This document shows positions 25,710-34,161 of a stretch of DNA of 36,469 nucleotides, piece after piece. The stretch spans positions 1 through 36,469 of the IMG/VR virus record IMGVR_UViG_3300024346_000229. One strand, 5' to 3'. This DNA comes from a virus. Position 1 is the stretch's first letter. Every line of letters begins with the position of its first letter. The notes below the pieces were generated by a model. The model ran no database searches and was not told the origin of the DNA. It saw only the letters and a program-made list of their open reading frames with translations. The position numbers and the translations under genes were made by a program.

Positions 25710-27574
25710 TATGTTACCTTTCCTTGAATATCTTTACTTGGAAACTTCACTTCAAAAATTGATGGATCTAATGATGGATAAACCATTTTTCCTTTTGTAG
25801 CTTCCGTTATATTATATGAATGTCTTGAATACTCTCCTAAACATTTATTACTTATAACACACTTTGGTACTGATGAAACACCCTCAACTCCTGATATTAA
25901 CAATTCTAATTCACTTATGTTAATCGGCATATTAAAAGTCCAATTATCAATATTAAAATGTTCAGTAATTGTATTAATACATTTTACCAATACTTCTCGT
26001 CTATTATACCCACCATAAACACGGATTTCAAAATCAACTCCAACGTTTATAACAAATCCATCTATGATATTAACACCATCGGTCAATAATCTATGTTCGT
26101 TTAAGTATGTTTTTACATTTTCCTTAACAGCTTGGTTTAAAACCGATAATTTTTTATTATAATCGTAACCAAGTATGTATAAATTTAAAGAAAATGATTT
26201 ATTATCCTCAACTCCATATGGTATACAAAATGCCTTTGCAACACCACCGTATTTTGCAGGCATTGATAAAGTACGTACTTGATAATCTTTAGTAGTTACG
26301 GCTCTATTTTGTGATGCGAAATTTGCAAGTGCATTTTCACGTATTTCTTCAATAGTTTCAGCTCCTCTACCACCTGTTGCTGGTTCTTCGTTTTCAACTG
26401 CAATCGTTGATTTCATTGTATTGTATTCTATCAATTGTTGTGGTGTAAATGATTTTGCATCATCTTCAAACTCCACTCGTTGAATACGTGTTAAATCACC
26501 ACGCCTAACATTCGATTGAACACCACCACCAACTAAATATGTTACTGTTAATGTTGTATTCGCTGGTGCTTGGCCATATGAACGTGTTTTTAAGAAATTG
26601 GCTGGATCAAAAGATTCACCCAATCTATCAATTGATGAATTTAACCCAAGACCTACATTTTTAAAGTTCGGTATTAGTGTTTCATCTGATTGTGTTGAAT
26701 TGCCACCACCAAAAATCATTGTGGTTGTATTATCACTATTTATTTGTGTTGTAAATCGTCTTGATGTTTTTAAAAGTTTTAAAACATTAGGTACACTATC
26801 TTTATATGGTAATAAATCCGTTTCAGTTTGTTCAGAAATCGGATAATCTATATAAACCATTTCTTGTGCAAGATATGGAACTTCGTACCACTTATTTCCG
26901 TTACTATCTCTAACATCAACAATTTGTATTATATTTGTATCACTTATATTAATTTTAGAATATTGTGTAGGTGAATTAAATGATTGAGTTATTGTTTTAA
27001 CAGTACCAGAAATTGCCTTTACTCTTTTTTTGATTAAATATAAAGATGGTTCACTTGTAATTGAATTTACCTCATGTACTGTAATTTCACGAGAATCAGG
27101 ATCATTAAAATCTAATGATTCCGTTGTTCTAAATGTAGATGCAGTTTCAGTTGATTCTATTATCATACCCTCTTTTATCCGTAAATAAAAACGAGAATCT
27201 GGAACATTATCTTTACCAAATCCTACCGATGGCACTAATTGATAAACTGTAATAGTTGCTAATGCAGGTGTTGTAACCTTGGTTTTATATCCAAGATATT
27301 GTGCTAACCCAAGAACATTTTGTTTATCCTCTGCATACAACATCATTGATTCTTTTAATGAATCATCTATATAATATGAAAGTACATCACCTAAATATGA
27401 TGCCATTTCAATGAACATCATACCTGGAGATGCTTCATTAAAATCTGAATATGTTTTTGGAAAATATGTTTTCGCGTATTCAATTAAATTTGTACGAAAA
27501 CTCGCAAAATCTTTATTAAGATATTTTATATCTCTATTTTGATTACTTTTTTTTGTTATACTATTTAATGACAT
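25709..27574 (-). CDS. Baseplate wedge protein (T4 gp6-like, baseplate J family)
   Basis: A 621-residue protein that forms the inner ring of the contractile tail baseplate. The N-terminus (RDIKYLNKDFASFRTNLIEYAKTY...DFNEASPGMMFIEMASYLGDVLSYYIDDSLKE) and the central APANTTLTVTYLVGGG and REN.LANFASQNRAVT segments are hallmarks of gp6/baseplate J. T4 gp6 is 660 residues, so this is a full-length copy. It lies 3 bases after the gp25-like gene, the order seen in T4-like phages. It is structural with no catalytic site. Confidence 0.9.
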   Translation of the reverse strand: MSLNSITKKSNQNRDIKYLNKDFASFRTNLIEYAKTYFPKTYSDFNEASPGMMFIEMASYLGDVLSYYIDDSLKESMMLYAEDKQNVLGLAQYLGYKTKVTTPALATITVYQLVPSVGFGKDNVPDSRFYLRIKEGMIIESTETASTFRTTESLDFNDPDSREITVHEVNSITSEPSLYLIKKRVKAISGTVKTITQSFNSPTQYSKINISDTNIIQIVDVRDSNGNKWYEVPYLAQEMVYIDYPISEQTETDLLPYKDSVPNVLKLLKTSRRFTTQINSDNTTTMIFGGGNSTQSDETLIPNFKNVGLGLNSSIDRLGESFDPANFLKTRSYGQAPANTTLTVTYLVGGGVQSNVRRGDLTRIQRVEFEDDAKSFTPQQLIEYNTMKSTIAVENEEPATGGRGAETIEEIRENALANFASQNRAVTTKDYQVRTLSMPAKYGGVAKAFCIPYGVEDNKSFSLNLYILGYDYNKKLSVLNQAVKENVKTYLNEHRLLTDGVNIIDGFVINVGVDFEIRVYGGYNRREVLVKCINTITEHFNIDNWTFNMPINISELELLISGVEGVSSVPKCVISNKCLGEYSRHSYNITEATKGKMVYPSLDPSIFEVKFPSKDIQGKVT

Positions 27575-27577
27575 TTA

Positions 27578-28009
27578 TTATCCTCGTATTGTGAATGTTA
27601 TTTCATTGACTGTTATATTACTACCTACGGTAAAATTGATTTTTATATTTGCTATGTGATTATCTTTCATTTCATCACTCATTTGAACCTCAATTTCCTC
27701 AATATTAATATAAGGTAGCCAAAAATTCACACTTTTTGTAATTATTTCAGTAACTTCACTTTCCAATTCATCTGTCATTTGTTCAAATAAAAGTGACTGT
27801 AATCCAGTACCGAATTCTGGTTGCATTATTCGTTCACCTTTATTAGTAGTTAGTAAGTTTAGTAAATTTGCCCTTGCTTGTTCAAATGATGAATATGCAA
27901 GTTCAAAATAACCATCCGAACCTCTACGAATTGGTAATGTAATACCATACGCATAGTCGTTAAACTCCGTTGTATCTTTTACTACCTTTTTACCAATTAC
28001 ATATGCCAT
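27578..28009 (-). CDS. Baseplate wedge subunit (T4 gp25-like)
   Basis: A 143-residue protein of the GpW/gp25 family, which starts sheath assembly on the baseplate. Family signs are GITLPIRRGSDGYFELAY, FEQARANLLNLLTTNKGERIMQPEFGTGLQSLLFEQ and the C-terminal beta hairpin. In T4 gp25 is 132 residues. It stands directly before gp6, as in related phages and type VI secretion clusters. Gaps of 3 bases on both sides show tight coupling. Confidence 0.93.
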   Translation of the reverse strand: MAYVIGKKVVKDTTEFNDYAYGITLPIRRGSDGYFELAYSSFEQARANLLNLLTTNKGERIMQPEFGTGLQSLLFEQMTDELESEVTEIITKSVNFWLPYINIEEIEVQMSDEMKDNHIANIKINFTVGSNITVNEITFTIRG

Positions 28010-28012
28010 TGT

Positions 28013-28579
28013 TTACTTTCTTGTTTTGAACTGTTTTACTAATTCCGAATTATCACGATTTAATACTCTATCCAAATATGGTAATCCTGTTGTTACCCCC
28101 AAACCTGGTTTTTTACCTGTTGATTGTGTATTCATATCACCATAACCCATTTTAACTTTCATTTGTTCTCTCATACCATCAGCACCTACTGGAGCAATGG
28201 TTTTATCGAACTTCATTGTTGGCCATTCTTCCATTCCATTTACATTTTCGTTTAAAGATGGTCCTTCTCTAAATGGTTTTGTATTATTCAAAATCTCATT
28301 TAATACTGGATTACTACTCAATCTCTTTGTATTAACTGATTTTGGTTGTATATCCTCGTATTCATCTTGATGTGAATTAATACGAGATTCATCTAACATA
28401 TTACTTGCAAGTGAAAAAGGATCAATTTCCTCTACTATCTGTTTGGTTGATATTTTCTTTGTTTTTAATAATTCCTTTGTAACTTCTTCTTTAATTAAAG
28501 ATTTTAGCACAGGAATCTGTCTTTTCAGTTCTTGCTCAACTATTAATTTAATAATTTTTGCTAATTTTTTTGAATCCAT
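28013..28579 (-). CDS. Hypothetical protein, first of the wedge operon
   Basis: A 188-residue protein. The first 50 residues are helical and Lys-rich (MDSKKLAKIIKLIVEQELKR), followed by a polar disordered region and a Gly-rich C-terminal segment (KPGLGVTTGLPYLDRVLN). It has no known domain to my eye. It begins the unit led by the TATTTATA box at 28604 and lies 3 bases before gp25. A baseplate assembly role is plausible but unproved. Confidence 0.7.
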   Translation of the reverse strand: MDSKKLAKIIKLIVEQELKRQIPVLKSLIKEEVTKELLKTKKISTKQIVEEIDPFSLASNMLDESRINSHQDEYEDIQPKSVNTKRLSSNPVLNEILNNTKPFREGPSLNENVNGMEEWPTMKFDKTIAPVGADGMREQMKVKMGYGDMNTQSTGKKPGLGVTTGLPYLDRVLNRDNSELVKQFKTRK

Positions 28580-28603
28580 TTTTTTTGTTTATCTTTATTC
28601 TAC

Positions 28604-28611
28604 TATAAATA
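28604..28611 (-). promoter_or_regulatory. TATTTATA box of the wedge operon
   Basis: The coding strand reads CATATTTATA, ending 24 bases before the ATG of the 188-residue gene, inside a 57-base gap. It leads the unit that includes gp25 and gp6. Confidence 0.5.
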
Positions 28612-28636
28612 TGTAGTATTTAATTTTTATGTGTTG

Positions 28637-29953
28637 TTACACGTAGTATGATTTAATTCCAGGTTCATATTTCCCTTTATACATCGTTAATAATGATTTT
28701 CTATTAACAGTACGTTTGCAACTTATATGTAACCATATTGATTTACCATGTTCAAATATAATTTGATCAAATGGTGTGGTTTCAGCTACCCACTTTGCAA
28801 CCGATAGATATTGATTTGGTGTATACCCAGGAATTTGAATATCAACGGCTTCCCCTTTTTCGTGTTGAGAAACTTTTCCAACTAAACTCGGTTTTCCTCT
28901 AAATGCAGAATTTATTATCAGTGTTGGATATTTAACTTTCATAGGTTCTATGATATTTACCGCAAGATTTTTTAAATTACAAACAATTTCTTCTTTTGTT
29001 AATCCAACTTGATTTTTTAACTTATGTGGCCAAGTAGGATCGAGTGTTAAGTTTCTCAATTTCACATTTGGTGATAAATTATCATTGTATGTAAAATTCC
29101 CACCACATTCAATAGATGTTGCACTTTTGGTAGTATCATTTATCACAGTTTCAGTTGCATCAGCTTTTGAATCATAATCAGGAACATCGGCTGGTAGTTT
29201 TGATTTAAGTGAATTTATCACAGGCCCCATATCCTGACCATCATCATCCAATATATGTACACCTGCTGATGCTGTTACCACTGTTACTGATTCAATTGTA
29301 TTATTATCATCTGGTATAGTTTTTAATAATTCATCAACTTCAATTGGTTCTACTACACCAACCACCGGAACTTGTACAACTGTCGGTTGTGATGGTGGAA
29401 CTGTATATCCAATCCAATCTAAATATCCAGGTGCAACAAGTACTGGTACTCCAGAATACATTGATATGGTTACATACATGCCAGCCACCGTTGTAAGATG
29501 AATTGTCATACCAATGATTAGTGAATCTAAAAAAATACCTGTATTTGTAGTTGGTTGTTGTGTGCCCATTTCAGGAAACTTTCCTGGATTTGTAACCATT
29601 GCAGATGTGGTAGTGATATTTTGAAATGACCCATATGCAGGAATAATTGGTGGTGGAAAATTATTTAAAGTTGCACCAGTCCAATACCCAATCACACCCT
29701 TTCCAATATCATTTAATATACCGTGTAATCCTTTTTGTTTTTGTAATGCAATACTACACGCTAAAATAACCATTTGTTCCATTAACTCCACGTTTGGTTT
29801 TAATATTCCAACCGAGTTTATGGTTTGATATCCCCTACGTATGCACATATCATATTCTGTTGTAAGTTTTTTAGCAAAATCTTGATACGACTTAATCGAA
29901 CCCTGATTTTCCATATATGATAACATGTTTTGTTTGAAAATACCAAATGACAT
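28637..29953 (-). CDS. Tail protein with C-terminal M15-type peptidase
   Basis: A 438-residue protein. The C-terminal 100 residues carry a metallopeptidase pattern: INSAFRG, then SQHEKGEAVDI (HxxGxAxD, near residue 363) and IWLHIS (near 406). These are the zinc ligands of M15-family peptidoglycan endo/carboxypeptidases. The N-terminal 330 residues are a hydrophobic, Thr/Val-rich region that probably joins it to the tail. Placed among spike and wedge genes, it should open the cell wall during DNA entry, like gp5 lysozyme in T4. A separate lytic enzyme for release is not seen here. It abuts the spike gene with no gap. Confidence 0.8.
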   Translation of the reverse strand: MSFGIFKQNMLSYMENQGSIKSYQDFAKKLTTEYDMCIRRGYQTINSVGILKPNVELMEQMVILACSIALQKQKGLHGILNDIGKGVIGYWTGATLNNFPPPIIPAYGSFQNITTTSAMVTNPGKFPEMGTQQPTTNTGIFLDSLIIGMTIHLTTVAGMYVTISMYSGVPVLVAPGYLDWIGYTVPPSQPTVVQVPVVGVVEPIEVDELLKTIPDDNNTIESVTVVTASAGVHILDDDGQDMGPVINSLKSKLPADVPDYDSKADATETVINDTTKSATSIECGGNFTYNDNLSPNVKLRNLTLDPTWPHKLKNQVGLTKEEIVCNLKNLAVNIIEPMKVKYPTLIINSAFRGKPSLVGKVSQHEKGEAVDIQIPGYTPNQYLSVAKWVAETTPFDQIIFEHGKSIWLHISCKRTVNRKSLLTMYKGKYEPGIKSYYV

Positions 29954-31207
29954 TTATTCTGTGAAGTTTTTAGATGATAATATTTCTTTTAGTTTAGCCT
30001 TTATTTTACTAAAATCTGATTTATTGTTCGGCCCGACTAAAGTTGGTCCTGATGGTGTTGAGTAAACTTGTTGGTTTATCGCATCAATTATCTCACCCAT
30101 TATATCAATTAAAGTTTGTCCTCTTGCAAGTGGTTCTTTGGTTTCTTCGGTGTTTAAATATATATATCCCTTATCTCCTAAAATATATGTATTAAAATCA
30201 TTCGTTGTCAATCTAACATCACCATTGAAATCTAAATTTGCACCACCCTTTCCATTATCAATTGACATTATACCATCCGAAATAAATCCCCAATTACCTT
30301 TTGAATACACTATAAATTCAGATGATTTTGAAGATATGATAATTCGTTCCGAACTTAATAACATTTGGTCATATCCAGTTAATTCAGATGGATATTGTTC
30401 AAAATGTTCAGGTTTTGTTTCAAAATTAGTTGAACCACCATCATCGACTGTTCCAGGTTGAAATGTTAATTTATATTTACCTGATGTCATTGCAATTGTC
30501 GAACCATCACGATTTATATCTTCTTCGGTTAAATCGCCTTCTTTTAATTCATTTAAAGAAACCGAACTTTGTCTATTTCTAATTAAAATCGATGGTGAAT
30601 ATTTATTTTCTGCATTGTTATATCCACTAAAACGAATTGATTGTCCAAATCTACTTTGAATAATCTTATCACCCTCGTATAATTTTAATCTATTAACTGG
30701 ATTTGGTTCGAAATATTCACCAATTTTTGTATCTCTATCCGAATTTCCCTTTGAGTTTGTAATACCTGTTTGAGAAGTTTTACTATAATCAGATGAACCA
30801 ACATTTTCCTTTTCAGTTTCACTAAAAACCGATTTATTGTAGTTTTCAATTACATTCCCCAAATTCAATTCACCACGTGTAATCCGTTTGTAGTATGTAA
30901 CATTCCCTACTTTTATCAATTCAACTACCTCACCATTCAATGGTATATCAATACTCAATGAATCATATGGCGGATATAATGATAAATCCATTTCAGATGA
31001 ATTTGTATCATATAATGGACGAATTACACACCACCCTACTTTAGATGTATTAAGACCAGTTGAATACAGTTCAGAATCAGTTTCTTCCAATCTAATATGA
31101 TTATCATTTAAAATAATATCAATAACTATCCCAACATTAGAAGTTGTTAATGTTGGTATTTTATTTGTATTAGATGACCTAAATGATTTATTAACTCTTT
31201 CGTTCAT
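29954..31207 (-). CDS. Baseplate central spike protein (gp5/gpV-like)
   Basis: A 417-residue protein. The N-terminal 100 residues have an OB-fold-like pattern (TTSNVGIVIDIILNDNHIRL). The middle has EGDKIIQSRFGQSIRFSG and a SILIRNRQ strand seen in gp5/gpV spikes. The last 150 residues are a repeated short-strand region (SSERIIISSKSSEFIVYSKGN...GDVRLTTNDFNTYIL) that suits a triple-stranded beta-helix. No lysozyme domain is present; the M15 peptidase next door may replace it. Family assignment is by layout; a hub role is likely. Confidence 0.65.
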   Translation of the reverse strand: MNERVNKSFRSSNTNKIPTLTTSNVGIVIDIILNDNHIRLEETDSELYSTGLNTSKVGWCVIRPLYDTNSSEMDLSLYPPYDSLSIDIPLNGEVVELIKVGNVTYYKRITRGELNLGNVIENYNKSVFSETEKENVGSSDYSKTSQTGITNSKGNSDRDTKIGEYFEPNPVNRLKLYEGDKIIQSRFGQSIRFSGYNNAENKYSPSILIRNRQSSVSLNELKEGDLTEEDINRDGSTIAMTSGKYKLTFQPGTVDDGGSTNFETKPEHFEQYPSELTGYDQMLLSSERIIISSKSSEFIVYSKGNWGFISDGIMSIDNGKGGANLDFNGDVRLTTNDFNTYILGDKGYIYLNTEETKEPLARGQTLIDIMGEIIDAINQQVYSTPSGPTLVGPNNKSDFSKIKAKLKEILSSKNFTE

Positions 31208-31620
31208 TATTTTATCTTTTTGTCAATTTTCAATTCTTCAATATCGTGTTCTAAACCATCCACTCTACTTTCCTGTTCATCAGTGGCCTGTTTAATTGTT
31301 TTTTCAAAATCTTCTAATAATTGCAATTTTTCTTTTTCTGTTAAGAATCCACTATCATCTGGATTTTTATTATTAGAAGATACTATACGTTGTGCAATCG
31401 TAGCTAATTTAATTAGTGCATCATCATTACGTACCGATGAATCAACCAAATCTTTTATAATAGGGCCTATTGTTACCATATCACCGGCGTGGCGAATTAT
31501 TTTTCTCATATCTGCAATCAGTTCCGAAATCCTTTGTTTCTTTTGTATTTGGTTATCGTATATATCTTTAAATAACCCACTCAAACTTTTACCTGGGAAT
31601 AATTCAAAATCTTCTGTCAT
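31207..31620 (-). CDS. Hypothetical helical protein of the spike operon
   Basis: A 137-residue, almost fully helical protein (MTEDFELFPGKSLSGLFKDIYDNQ...) with an acidic, heptad-like C-terminus (ESRVDGLEHDIEELKIDKK). It is the first gene after the 31642 box and overlaps the spike start by one base, so it is translationally coupled to the spike. Similar small helical proteins precede spike genes in marine T4-like phages (recall). It may act in spike or hub assembly. Confidence 0.7.
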   Translation of the reverse strand: MTEDFELFPGKSLSGLFKDIYDNQIQKKQRISELIADMRKIIRHAGDMVTIGPIIKDLVDSSVRNDDALIKLATIAQRIVSSNNKNPDDSGFLTEKEKLQLLEDFEKTIKQATDEQESRVDGLEHDIEELKIDKKIK

Positions 31621-31641
31621 AATTACTGTGTTAGTTCAATA

Positions 31642-31649
31642 TATAAATA
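31642..31649 (-). promoter_or_regulatory. TATTTATA box of the spike operon
   Basis: The coding strand reads TATATTTATATA, ending 21 bases before the ATG. It lies directly after the terminator and shares about 30 bases of terminator-plus-box context with 14477-14520. Confidence 0.55.
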
Positions 31650-31662
31650 TAGTAAATAAAAA

Positions 31663-31686
31663 AACCCAACCTTTTCGGGTTGGGTT
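31663..31686 (-). terminator. Strong hairpin terminator after the sigma gene
   Basis: AACCCAACC pairs perfectly with GGTTGGGTT around a 6-base loop, followed on the minus strand by seven T. It separates the early sigma operon from the late spike operon. Confidence 0.9.
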
Positions 31687-31762
31687 CTGATTTACACAAT
31701 CATTTTAAATTGCGATTGTGTTTATAAATCTATAATTAAAAGGGTTTCCTTTTATATAAATA
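31663..31762 (-). ncRNA. Candidate structured small RNA
   Basis: Between the sigma-factor stop and the spike operon, a TATTTATA box (31755-31762) is followed on the minus strand by three hairpins. They are 31737-31754 (seven pairs, AAAC loop), 31694-31721 (ACACAATC with GATTGTGT, eight pairs, 12-base loop) and the terminator at 31663. No ORF with a fitting start fills it. A transcript of about 80 bases is inferred. The first hairpin overlaps the expected start site, so it may not be fully inside. A structured 3' end of the sigma mRNA is the alternative. Confidence 0.45.
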
Positions 31763-31783
31763 GAGTAAAATTAAAATTTAATA

Positions 31784-32521
31784 TTAATTATTTTCATCTG
31801 TCCAAAAATATTCTTCTTTATCTTCAATATTACCATGTTCTAAATATTCATTCAACATTCTTTTCTGATGTGTTTTCATAACATTCACTACTTTTGTAAT
31901 ATAATGTGTTTTACAATCGGTCATTTCCCTGATTAATAAATATAAATGTTTCTTATTAAAATTCTCAACATATTCACTCCTACGAAATAATTCAAGAATA
32001 GAATCTGCTATTTGTATATCTCTACGTTTAATAAAAACTTTGGTTAAATTTTTATCCCAATATTTTAACATTATTTCTTTAAATTCTCTAAATTCACCAC
32101 CTTCCTCAACTTCATAATGATCATTTTCAGGATTCCAAGTTTGTGGCATTTCACTTATAAGAGCAGTTTTTTTCCAATCTTTATAATTACCATTATTTAG
32201 TAAAATTAGATAGTTTTTCGCAACTATTGTAAAATAGGAAAATGCCCTACCCTTTCCCTCTTGAAACATATGAATTTTTTCTAACATATGTGAAACAACT
32301 TCATGTTGAATTTCACTTTTGGGTACATCGAAATATGAAAATTTAAATGTGTTCATTACGTTTTCCGCCATTTTTTCGAATGGGTATTTAATACCATCTT
32401 CATAAATTTTGTTCCGCATCTTTGGATCATCACAATTGTTATATGCTATAATAGCATCTTGTGCAGGTGTACCGAAGTACATTTTTGATTTTTTCTTTCT
32501 TGGTTTTTTTGGTATTGCCAT
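31784..32521 (-). CDS. Late-transcription sigma factor (T4 gp55-like)
   Basis: A 245-residue protein with the order of marine T4-like phage gp55: a Lys/Arg-rich N-terminus (MAIPKKPRKKKSKMYFG), EDGIKYPFEKMAENVMNTFKF, a region-2 core (HEVVSHMLEKIHMFQEGKGRAFSYFTIVAKNYLI) and a C-terminal Lys-rich helical part. In T4 it directs host RNA polymerase to late promoters, helped by the sliding clamp. It is the last gene of the early-type operon from 34496, so late genes would follow early ones in time. The TATTTATA boxes in the tail block are its likely targets; the T4 box reads TATAAATA, the reverse complement, which needs care. Confidence 0.8.
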   Translation of the reverse strand: MAIPKKPRKKKSKMYFGTPAQDAIIAYNNCDDPKMRNKIYEDGIKYPFEKMAENVMNTFKFSYFDVPKSEIQHEVVSHMLEKIHMFQEGKGRAFSYFTIVAKNYLILLNNGNYKDWKKTALISEMPQTWNPENDHYEVEEGGEFREFKEIMLKYWDKNLTKVFIKRRDIQIADSILELFRRSEYVENFNKKHLYLLIREMTDCKTHYITKVVNVMKTHQKRMLNEYLEHGNIEDKEEYFWTDENN

Positions 32522-32522
32522 C

Positions 32523-32792
32523 TTAAAATTTTTCGTTTAATTCCTCTATTGCAGTTTTGATTTCTCCAAATGCAACTCCAACTTCATCATCTTTTTCAAA
32601 CGATCCCTTTGTATCTAAATTTCTCATTACTAATAATGAATTTGTTATATGTTCTTTGGTCGATTTAAGTGTTTCAATTATATAATCTTCAAAAGAGTTT
32701 AATTTTCTAACTAAATTGAATATTCCATAACCCAACACTATATTCAGTACAATACTTATACCAAATAGTATGTATAATATAATATCTGTCAT
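32523..32792 (-). CDS. Small single-pass membrane protein
   Basis: An 89-residue protein with one N-terminal hydrophobic segment (residues 4-28, IILYILFGISIVLNIVLGYGIF), followed by a charged helical tail (SFEDYIIETLKSTKEHI... ELNEKF) with coiled-coil features. The gene lies one base before the sigma gene. A single-pass protein with a cytoplasmic or periplasmic tail could be a spanin-like, antiholin-like or take-over protein; no family is recognised. Confidence 0.7.
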   Translation of the reverse strand: MTDIILYILFGISIVLNIVLGYGIFNLVRKLNSFEDYIIETLKSTKEHITNSLLVMRNLDTKGSFEKDDEVGVAFGEIKTAIEELNEKF

Positions 32793-32794
32793 TT

Positions 32795-33310
32795 TTATGT
32801 TTTTTTATTTAAATGTGATCGTAATGCCAAGTTTGTAAACATTCCAGAAGGAATCCATTGGAAACCAGTACACTCAATCGATTCAAGTGGTGTATGTGAT
32901 GAAGTTAATAATCCATCAAAAAAGGCATTTGAATAGGGCTCTTTTTCAAAATCTTGGAATATTATACCACTTTGTTCAAATTTATACATCAACGATGTAA
33001 TATCGTTTAATTTGATATTTGGAACAACATAGTACATATCAGTTATATCACCTATTGAAGAATGTTTAAAATGTACATTTAATTTAAAAAACCCCAAACC
33101 AAGATTCTTTAATTCATGTTGTAATTTCTTATTTCTGGAAACATTTTCAGCTTGTGTATTGTTTACATCACGTGCGGTTAAAATACCACAAGTTTTCACT
33201 GATTTTTTTTCAATATATTGTGATATTATTTTAATTGAGGCTTCTGTTATAATAGATATATCATTACTTTTTAAAGCCTTTGAATAATCTTTTAGTGTAG
33301 TTTCTTTCAT
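32795..33310 (-). CDS. Hypothetical protein, weak DUF3293-like pattern
   Basis: A 171-residue protein. The segment CGILTARDVNNTQAENVSRNKKLQHELKNLGLGFFKL resembles the DUF3293 layout (ILTA..., then ENxxRNxxLxxEL...LG). The C-terminal half is mixed alpha/beta with SIECTGFQWIPSGMF. No function is known for that family. It is inside the operon (2 bases after, 6 bases before its neighbours). The resemblance is by eye and low-confidence. Confidence 0.65.
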   Translation of the reverse strand: MKETTLKDYSKALKSNDISIITEASIKIISQYIEKKSVKTCGILTARDVNNTQAENVSRNKKLQHELKNLGLGFFKLNVHFKHSSIGDITDMYYVVPNIKLNDITSLMYKFEQSGIIFQDFEKEPYSNAFFDGLLTSSHTPLESIECTGFQWIPSGMFTNLALRSHLNKKT

Positions 33311-33316
33311 TATATA

Positions 33317-33517
33317 TTAGTTTGGTTCATGGTTTGGAGTATCAAATGCATTTCTAATCGAAGCTTTTTGATATCCAATTGTTAATGCCAATCGTTCACA
33401 TATTTCTTTGAATTCATATATATTCATATCATCTGGAACTTCAATAGATACTTTGTTTATTTCTCGGTTATTTTCAGTATAATCGTTGGTTGTATATTTA
33501 AATGTTAATTTTGCCAT
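33317..33517 (-). CDS. Small hypothetical protein
   Basis: A 66-residue protein (MAKLTFKYTTNDYTEN...) with an N-terminal beta hairpin, then DMNIYEFKEICERLALTIGY, a helix. Size and layout fit a small ubiquitin-like or DNA-mimic-like fold, but nothing specific is recognised. It is in the operon between peptide deformylase and the DUF3293-like gene. Confidence 0.65.
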   Translation of the reverse strand: MAKLTFKYTTNDYTENNREINKVSIEVPDDMNIYEFKEICERLALTIGYQKASIRNAFDTPNHEPN

Positions 33518-33520
33518 AGA

Positions 33521-34147
33521 TTATAAAATTTCACATCCGTATTTCAACATTGGTAAAGCCTTTTTATATTTCATAAATTCAGTTTCACCAGAAGGCAATT
33601 TTAACATCACTCTTTCATTTCTACCGTATTTTTTAGGTGCAATAACAGTTGCAGAATATTTTCGTGATGAATCTGTCATTAAAATACCATCTAAATGATC
33701 AATCTCGTGTTGTACACATACACACTCTAATAATCCAGTATCACTGAAAAATTCTTCTGATGTTTTCCAATTTCTACCCTCTGGATATGTTGGAGCAAAT
33801 TCCACTCTACCTAAATTATCACATTCTACGGCAACCGTTTTATGTCTAACAGTTTTTACAGGTTTTTTCATTGATTTTTCATCGGATAGGCATTGTTCTA
33901 CATATGCAATTGTATCAGTTGAACGTTCAACTATACGTGGGTTTATTAAAACCAACGGATCTGGGCCAATAACATTTATAATACATGCACGTACATCCAA
34001 CCCAAGTTGATTGGCTGATAATCCTATGCCACCATGTTTAATTATTTCTGTTGTTAAAATTTTAGTAATATTTTCAATTTCTTCTGTTGATATATCTTTT
34101 ACAGGAATTGGGGCTTGTAGTAATCTTCTATTTTTAATTATTTCCAT
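33521..34147 (-). CDS. def: Peptide deformylase
   Basis: A 208-residue enzyme that removes formyl groups from the N-terminal Met of new proteins. All three motifs are present: GIGLSANQ (motif I), EQCLS with metal-binding Cys86 (motif II) and HEIDH with His147 and His151 (motif III). Motif I has Ser where Ala is usual. There is a roughly 20-residue insertion (YPEGRNWKTSEEFFSDTG) between motifs II and III and a C-terminal extension. Phage-borne versions are known, for example in cyanophages, and probably speed maturation of virus proteins. It sits 3 bases before the 66-residue gene in the early operon. Confidence 0.93.
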   Translation of the reverse strand: MEIIKNRRLLQAPIPVKDISTEEIENITKILTTEIIKHGGIGLSANQLGLDVRACIINVIGPDPLVLINPRIVERSTDTIAYVEQCLSDEKSMKKPVKTVRHKTVAVECDNLGRVEFAPTYPEGRNWKTSEEFFSDTGLLECVCVQHEIDHLDGILMTDSSRKYSATVIAPKKYGRNERVMLKLPSGETEFMKYKKALPMLKYGCEIL

Positions 34148-34161
34148 TTTATTTATTATTT

